From NCBI GenBank assembly GCA_029884275.1, contig JAOUIC010000038.1, positions 1-9,168 of the forward strand: 9,168 nucleotides of DNA. Reading direction: 5' to 3'. The position numbers were made by a program, and so were the translations under genes. Below are positions 5,919 to 9,168 of the stretch, piece after piece. A model generated the notes under the pieces. That model ran no database searches, was not told where the DNA came from, and saw nothing but the letters and a program-made list of their open reading frames with translations. The stretch's first letter is position 1; each line of letters opens with the position of its first letter. This stretch comes from Gemmatimonadota bacterium. Lineage in GTDB: Bacteria > Gemmatimonadota > Gemmatimonadetes > Gemmatimonadales > GWC2-71-9.

Positions 5919-7823
5919 GTGATCAGCCCCCGCCCCCTGATTCCGTGGATCGGCGCCAGTCTCCTGGTGTCCTGCGGCGGTGGTCCCTCGGAACCGAGCG
6001 GCGGTGGCCGGCTGACGGTCGCGGTCGCGGGGTTGCCCGCCGGCGTTCCTGCCCGCGTTTCGGTGACCGGTCCGGCCGGCTTCCAGGCCGCGATCACCGG
6101 TTCCACCACCCTTCGACGGCTCGATGCCGGGACCTACCATTTCCAGGCCCGGTACGTCAATGCCCAGGGCCAGACCTGGCTGGCGCAGCTTTCCGCCGAC
6201 AGCCTCGCTCTCGGCGACCGCGACACGGCGGTCGTCAACGCGACCTATGCGGGAAGCCCCGCGACGACTCTGGATCTGTCGGTGGCCGCCGCCGAACTGG
6301 TCCAGAGCACCCAGCGTCCGGATGGATCGGTGCCCCTGGTCGCGCAGCGAAGCGCCCTGCTCCGGATCTACCTGGCGGCGAACGGGGCGAACACCGCACG
6401 GCCGATGGTCCGGATACGCCTGTACCAGAGTGGCGTTGTGGTGGACTCGACGGACATCACGGCGCCCATCGCCACCGTGCCCACCTCGATCCAGCGGTCG
6501 CCACTCACCACCTCCTGGAACGCTCTCATTCCCGCCGGCCGTGTGGGCGCCGGTCTCGAGTACGATGTCCAGGTGGACCCCGACGACGTCGTTCCCGAAT
6601 CGGACAAGGGCAACAACCGCTGGCCGGCGGGAAGCACGCGGCGGGCGGTGTTGGTCCAGAGTGTCGCGGCCTTCTCGCTCCGGTTTGTGCCGGTGTTCCA
6701 GCCGGCCACCGGCTCGACCGGCGCCATCGACAACGCAACGCAGGTCACGTTCATCGCGCCGACCCAGCGGATGTTCCCGCTCGGCTCCGTCGCCACTGAT
6801 GTCCGGGCCCCCTATACCAGCTCGGCGCCCGCCGCCGTCGCGGACGATGCCAACGGCGCCTGGTCACAGATTCTCGGTGAGATCAACGCGCTCCGCCTCG
6901 CGGAGAACGCCAGCCGGTACTACATGGGCGTCATGAATGTGAGCTACACCAGCGGCATCGCGGGGTTGGGGTACATCGGCCTCCGGGCCGCAGTCACCTG
7001 GGACCGGCCCAGCTCGGCACCGCTCGTCGTGGCGCATGAACTGGGGCACAACTTCGGCCGGCTGCACGCGCCCTGTGGGAATGCCGGCGGGGTGGACCCG
7101 TCATTCCCGCACGCGGGGGGGAGCATCGGCACCTGGGGACTCGACCTCGTGGCGATGGACCTCAAGGATCCGGCGGTGTACCGGGACCTGATGGGCTACT
7201 GCAACCCCGACTGGATCAGCGATTACAACTACCTCGCGGTGCTGTCGTACCGCGCCGCCAACCCGGTGCGCCTGCCTGCCACGGCGGAGGACGGGCTGCT
7301 GGTCTGGGGGCGGATTCAGGGCGGACAGGTCATCATGGAGCCGGCGATCGCCGTCCGCGCCCCTCCGTCGCTCCCGGAACGGACCGGTGCCCACCAGCTC
7401 CAGGGTCTCGACGCCGCGGGTGGCCGGCTCTTCTCGCTTTCGTTCGACGGTGATCTGGTCGCCGACCGGGAGCAGGGGGAGGAGCGCCACTTCGCCTTCG
7501 TCGTGCCACTCAGCGCGGCGGAACGCGGCCGGCTCTCGTCCCTGCGGCTGACCGCCGGCGGGCTCACCCAGCTTCGCACGATTCCGGCGGCACTGCGTGT
7601 GGCCCCCCGGGCGATCCCGGCGGTCTCGATCCGCCGTGCCGGCGCTGCCGCCCGGGTGCGCTGGGACCCCGCCTATCCCATCGCGGTGGTGAGGGATGCG
7701 GCCACGGGGGAGATTCTCTCCTTTGCCCGGGGCGGGTCCGCCAGCGTTCTGGCGGGAAAGCGGACGGTGACCGTGCAGCCCTCCGACGGCGTCACCGGCG
7801 GCGTCATTCGCCAAGGACCTTGA
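5919..7823 (+). CDS. Secreted lipoprotein zinc metalloprotease, metzincin type
   Basis: A 634-residue protein. The N-terminus is a short lipoprotein signal with Arg5, a hydrophobic stretch and lipobox LVSC (Cys19), followed by a Gly/Ser/Pro linker. Glycine at +2 would suit the outer membrane. Residues about 31-110 look like a small beta domain. Residues about 118-235 resemble a CARDB-type adhesion module, ending in the typical [15 protein letters not shown]. The peptidase region (about 250-445) carries [11 protein letters not shown] at 373-383, a full HExxHxxGxxH zinc site with catalytic Glu374, and a Met-turn DLMGYC with Met425. Cys386 and Cys428 flank these and may pair. The C-terminal 180 residues are probably beta-rich and unassigned. 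The closest family I can suggest is the M66-like or pappalysin-like metzincins; substrate unknown. The GTG start is supported by a strong ribosome site. The 3' end overlaps the convergent YjbQ gene by 20 bp. Confidence 0.85.
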   Translation: MISPRPLIPWIGASLLVSCGGGPSEPSGGGRLTVAVAGLPAGVPARVSVTGPAGFQAAITGSTTLRRLDAGTYHFQARYVNAQGQTWLAQLSADSLALGDRDTAVVNATYAGSPATTLDLSVAAAELVQSTQRPDGSVPLVAQRSALLRIYLAANGANTARPMVRIRLYQSGVVVDSTDITAPIATVPTSIQRSPLTTSWNALIPAGRVGAGLEYDVQVDPDDVVPESDKGNNRWPAGSTRRAVLVQSVAAFSLRFVPVFQPATGSTGAIDNATQVTFIAPTQRMFPLGSVATDVRAPYTSSAPAAVADDANGAWSQILGEINALRLAENASRYYMGVMNVSYTSGIAGLGYIGLRAAVTWDRPSSAPLVVAHELGHNFGRLHAPCGNAGGVDPSFPHAGGSIGTWGLDLVAMDLKDPAVYRDLMGYCNPDWISDYNYLAVLSYRAANPVRLPATAEDGLLVWGRIQGGQVIMEPAIAVRAPPSLPERTGAHQLQGLDAAGGRLFSLSFDGDLVADREQGEERHFAFVVPLSAAERGRLSSLRLTAGGLTQLRTIPAALRVAPRAIPAVSIRRAGAAARVRWDPAYPIAVVRDAATGEILSFARGGSASVLAGKRTVTVQPSDGVTGGVIRQGP

Positions 7824-8223
7824 TCACCACGCGCTTTCGTCGCTGGCCGTCCCACTCCCCATAGAAGACCCGCTGCCACGGCCCCAGGTCGAGCGCGCCC
7901 CGGGTGACCGGCACGATGACCTCGTGCCCGATTGTCAGGCTCCTGAGGTGCGCCGCCGCGTTGTCCTCCCCGGTGTCGTTGTGGCGGTAGCGCGCCGGAT
8001 CCCACGGGGCGACGGTATGCTCGAGCCAGTGCAGGATGTCGTGCCACAGCCCTGACTCGTGGTCGTTCACGAAGACCGACGCGCTGATGTGCATCGCCGA
8101 GACCAGGACATAGCCCTCGCGGATGCGGCTCGCCCGCACCTGTTCCGCCACCTGGTCGGTGATGTCGATGATCTCCTGGCGGCGCGCGGTCTCGAACCAG
8201 AGATAGTGGGTGTGGGCGGTCAT
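7804..8223 (-). CDS. yjbQ: YjbQ/UPF0047 family protein
   Basis: A 139-residue protein, the usual size for this single-domain family. Conserved elements are visible in order: [12 protein letters not shown] (43-54, matching the HTSASL motif), HD at 61-62, His65, His69, HNDTGEDN at 81-88, AHLRS at 91-95, [19 protein letters not shown] (105-123) and the C-terminal VVIKVLGE. The clustered histidines suggest a metal or phosphate site. E. coli YjbQ has been reported to have weak thiamine phosphate synthase activity, and the name 'secondary thiamine-phosphate synthase' is widely used; the physiological role is unsettled. The ATG lies 6 bp after the asd stop on the same strand, so the two form an operon. 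The last 20 bp overlap the metalloprotease gene on the opposite strand. No thiamine gene is in view. Confidence 0.92.
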   Translation of the reverse strand: MTAHTHYLWFETARRQEIIDITDQVAEQVRASRIREGYVLVSAMHISASVFVNDHESGLWHDILHWLEHTVAPWDPARYRHNDTGEDNAAAHLRSLTIGHEVIVPVTRGALDLGPWQRVFYGEWDGQRRKRVVIKVLGE

Positions 8224-8229
8224 GGCGGC

Positions 8230-9168
8230 CTACCGGAACAGGCCGCGGGCCACGAGCAGCTCCGCCGTCAGGATGCCCCCGCCGGCCGAACCGCGAACCC
8301 GGTTGTGGGTGGCCACGACCAACCGGATGTCGAGCACCGGGCAGGAGCGTATCCGCCCGACGATCGCCGTCATGCCGCGTTCGCGGTCGAGGTCCAGTCT
8401 GGGTTGAGGCCGGTCGGGGCGCGGGTCGACCACCACCGGCCGTGGCGGTGAGGAGGGAAGCGCCGAGATGTCGGACGTCAGTCTGGCGCCTTCCAGCACG
8501 GCGAGGGCGTCATCCGGCGTCGTCCTGCGGCGGAACCCGACGGAAACCGCCAGGAGGTGGCCGTCCAGCACCGGTACCCGGTGGGCGTGAGCGCTGATGG
8601 CGAAGGCCGCCTCGGTCACGACCGCTCCCTGCAGCTGTCCCAGGAGCCGCCTCGTCTCGGTCTCGATCTTCTCCTCTTCGCCGGGAATCAGCGGTATCAC
8701 GTTCCCCATCAGGTCCAGGGCGGAGACACCGGGGGATCCGGCTCCGCTCACGGCCTGCATGGTCGTGACCACCATGCGTTCGATCCCGAAGGCGCGGTGC
8801 AGCGGCGAGACCGCCAGCACCAGCCCGGTGGTCGAGCAGCTCGGGTTCGCGATGATCGCCCCGGCCCATTTCCGTTCCCGCCGCTGTCGCTCCAGGAGCG
8901 CCAGGTGGTCGGCGTTGACCTCCGGAATGATGAGCGGAACGTCGGGGTCAAGGCGGTGCGCGCCGCTGTGTGAGACCACGACCACCCCCGCCCGAGCCAG
9001 TGCCTCCTCGACGGGACCCGCGCCGTTGGCGTCCAGGGCGGAAAACGCGATTCGCGCGCCGGCCGCCTGGTCCGGGCGGCGGAGGGGCAGGGAGGCGATT
9101 TGCTCGGGAATCGGCGGTGGCTCACGCCAGCGGACCGTTTCGCCGTAGGATCGGCCCTGGACGTCGTC
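8230..9168 (-). CDS. asd: Aspartate-semialdehyde dehydrogenase, partial (N-terminus outside window)
   Basis: 312 residues are visible, from the right edge to the TAG at 8230-8232. About 35-45 N-terminal residues, including the NADP-binding glycine motif, are missing. The enzyme reduces aspartyl phosphate to aspartate semialdehyde for lysine/diaminopimelate, threonine and methionine synthesis. Seen here: GRSYGETVRWREPPPIP, FSALDA, DPDVPLIIPEVN, the catalytic cysteine in NPSCSTTGL (codon 8836-8838), the glutamine in TTMQAVSGAG, GNVIPLIPGEEEKIETETR, RVPVLDGH (substrate Arg and acid/base His) and the C-terminal ILTAELLVARGLF. These fit the archaeal/fungal-like ASADH branch, which also occurs in bacteria. 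Several positions I remember as conserved differ: SHSGAHR for SNAxxHR, AHAHR for AHCNR, GHLL for GHTE. It may be a divergent or second copy. It is followed by yjbQ at 6 bp. Confidence 0.9.
   Translation of the reverse strand, partial: DDVQGRSYGETVRWREPPPIPEQIASLPLRRPDQAAGARIAFSALDANGAGPVEEALARAGVVVVSHSGAHRLDPDVPLIIPEVNADHLALLERQRRERKWAGAIIANPSCSTTGLVLAVSPLHRAFGIERMVVTTMQAVSGAGSPGVSALDLMGNVIPLIPGEEEKIETETRRLLGQLQGAVVTEAAFAISAHAHRVPVLDGHLLAVSVGFRRRTTPDDALAVLEGARLTSDISALPSSPPRPVVVDPRPDRPQPRLDLDRERGMTAIVGRIRSCPVLDIRLVVATHNRVRGSAGGGILTAELLVARGLFR

Noticed and set aside
4680..6140. A 486-codon open frame on the minus strand
   Set aside because: It is antisense to the whole cyclase gene and the start of the metalloprotease gene. 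Its composition (very rich in Gly, Arg, Gln, His) is a product of high GC, and no motif is visible.
7101..7814. A 237-codon open frame on the minus strand that could join the YjbQ operon
   Set aside because: It is antisense to the zinc-site and C-terminal parts of the metalloprotease and shows no domain or ribosome site.
1..9168. tRNA or rRNA genes, CRISPR arrays, transposons, attachment sites, or a defence island
   Set aside because: No cloverleaf or rRNA-like sequence, no regularly spaced repeats, no transposase or integrase, and no terminal repeats were seen. The genes have uniform composition and read as ordinary chromosomal genes.

Overview
The window is about 9.2 kb of very GC-rich chromosomal DNA, densely packed with genes. 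It has no RNA genes, no CRISPR array and no recognisable insertion sequence. Gene content and protein style suggest a free-living, respiring, Gram-negative-type bacterium: an etfBA/ETF-quinone oxidoreductase set, a lipoprotein with a good lipobox, and a GGDEF signalling protein. My best guess is Gemmatimonadota or a related soil lineage. That placement rests on remembered resemblance of the proteins, not on a search.

Layout. (1) 1-1100, plus strand: the 3' end of etfB followed by complete etfA, the two subunits of electron transfer flavoprotein. (2) 1102-2867, minus strand: a small membrane methyltransferase of the isoprenylcysteine-methyltransferase-like type, then a fold-type I PLP aminotransferase 11 bp downstream. 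The aminotransferase ends 1 bp from the end of etfA. (3) 2868-3002: the only real intergenic gap, between divergent genes. (4) 3003-7823, plus strand: a tight run of ETF:quinone oxidoreductase, then a six-helix membrane diguanylate cyclase (3 bp gap), then a secreted metzincin-type lipoprotein whose GTG start directly follows the cyclase stop. (5) 7804-9168, minus strand: an aspartate-semialdehyde dehydrogenase entering from the right edge, then a YjbQ/UPF0047 protein 6 bp after it. The 3' end of the YjbQ gene overlaps the metalloprotease gene by 20 bp.

How they fit together. EtfAB collects electrons from acyl-CoA and related dehydrogenases, and ETF-QO passes them to the quinone pool. The two halves lie on either side of the inverted methyltransferase/aminotransferase pair. 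The ETF-QO gene heads a run that also holds a c-di-GMP synthase and a surface protease, so these may be co-expressed, though the sequence does not show a functional link. The asd-yjbQ pair is metabolic and separate.

The most notable point is in ETF-QO. Its C-terminal ferredoxin-like motif is otherwise well kept, but Thr530 sits where the classical enzyme has the fourth cysteine ligand of its [4Fe-4S] cluster. Secondary points are the altered DxD motif in the cyclase, an asd gene that departs from consensus at several conserved motifs, and the architecture of the lipoprotein metalloprotease. I see no clear sign of an entirely new multi-gene system.
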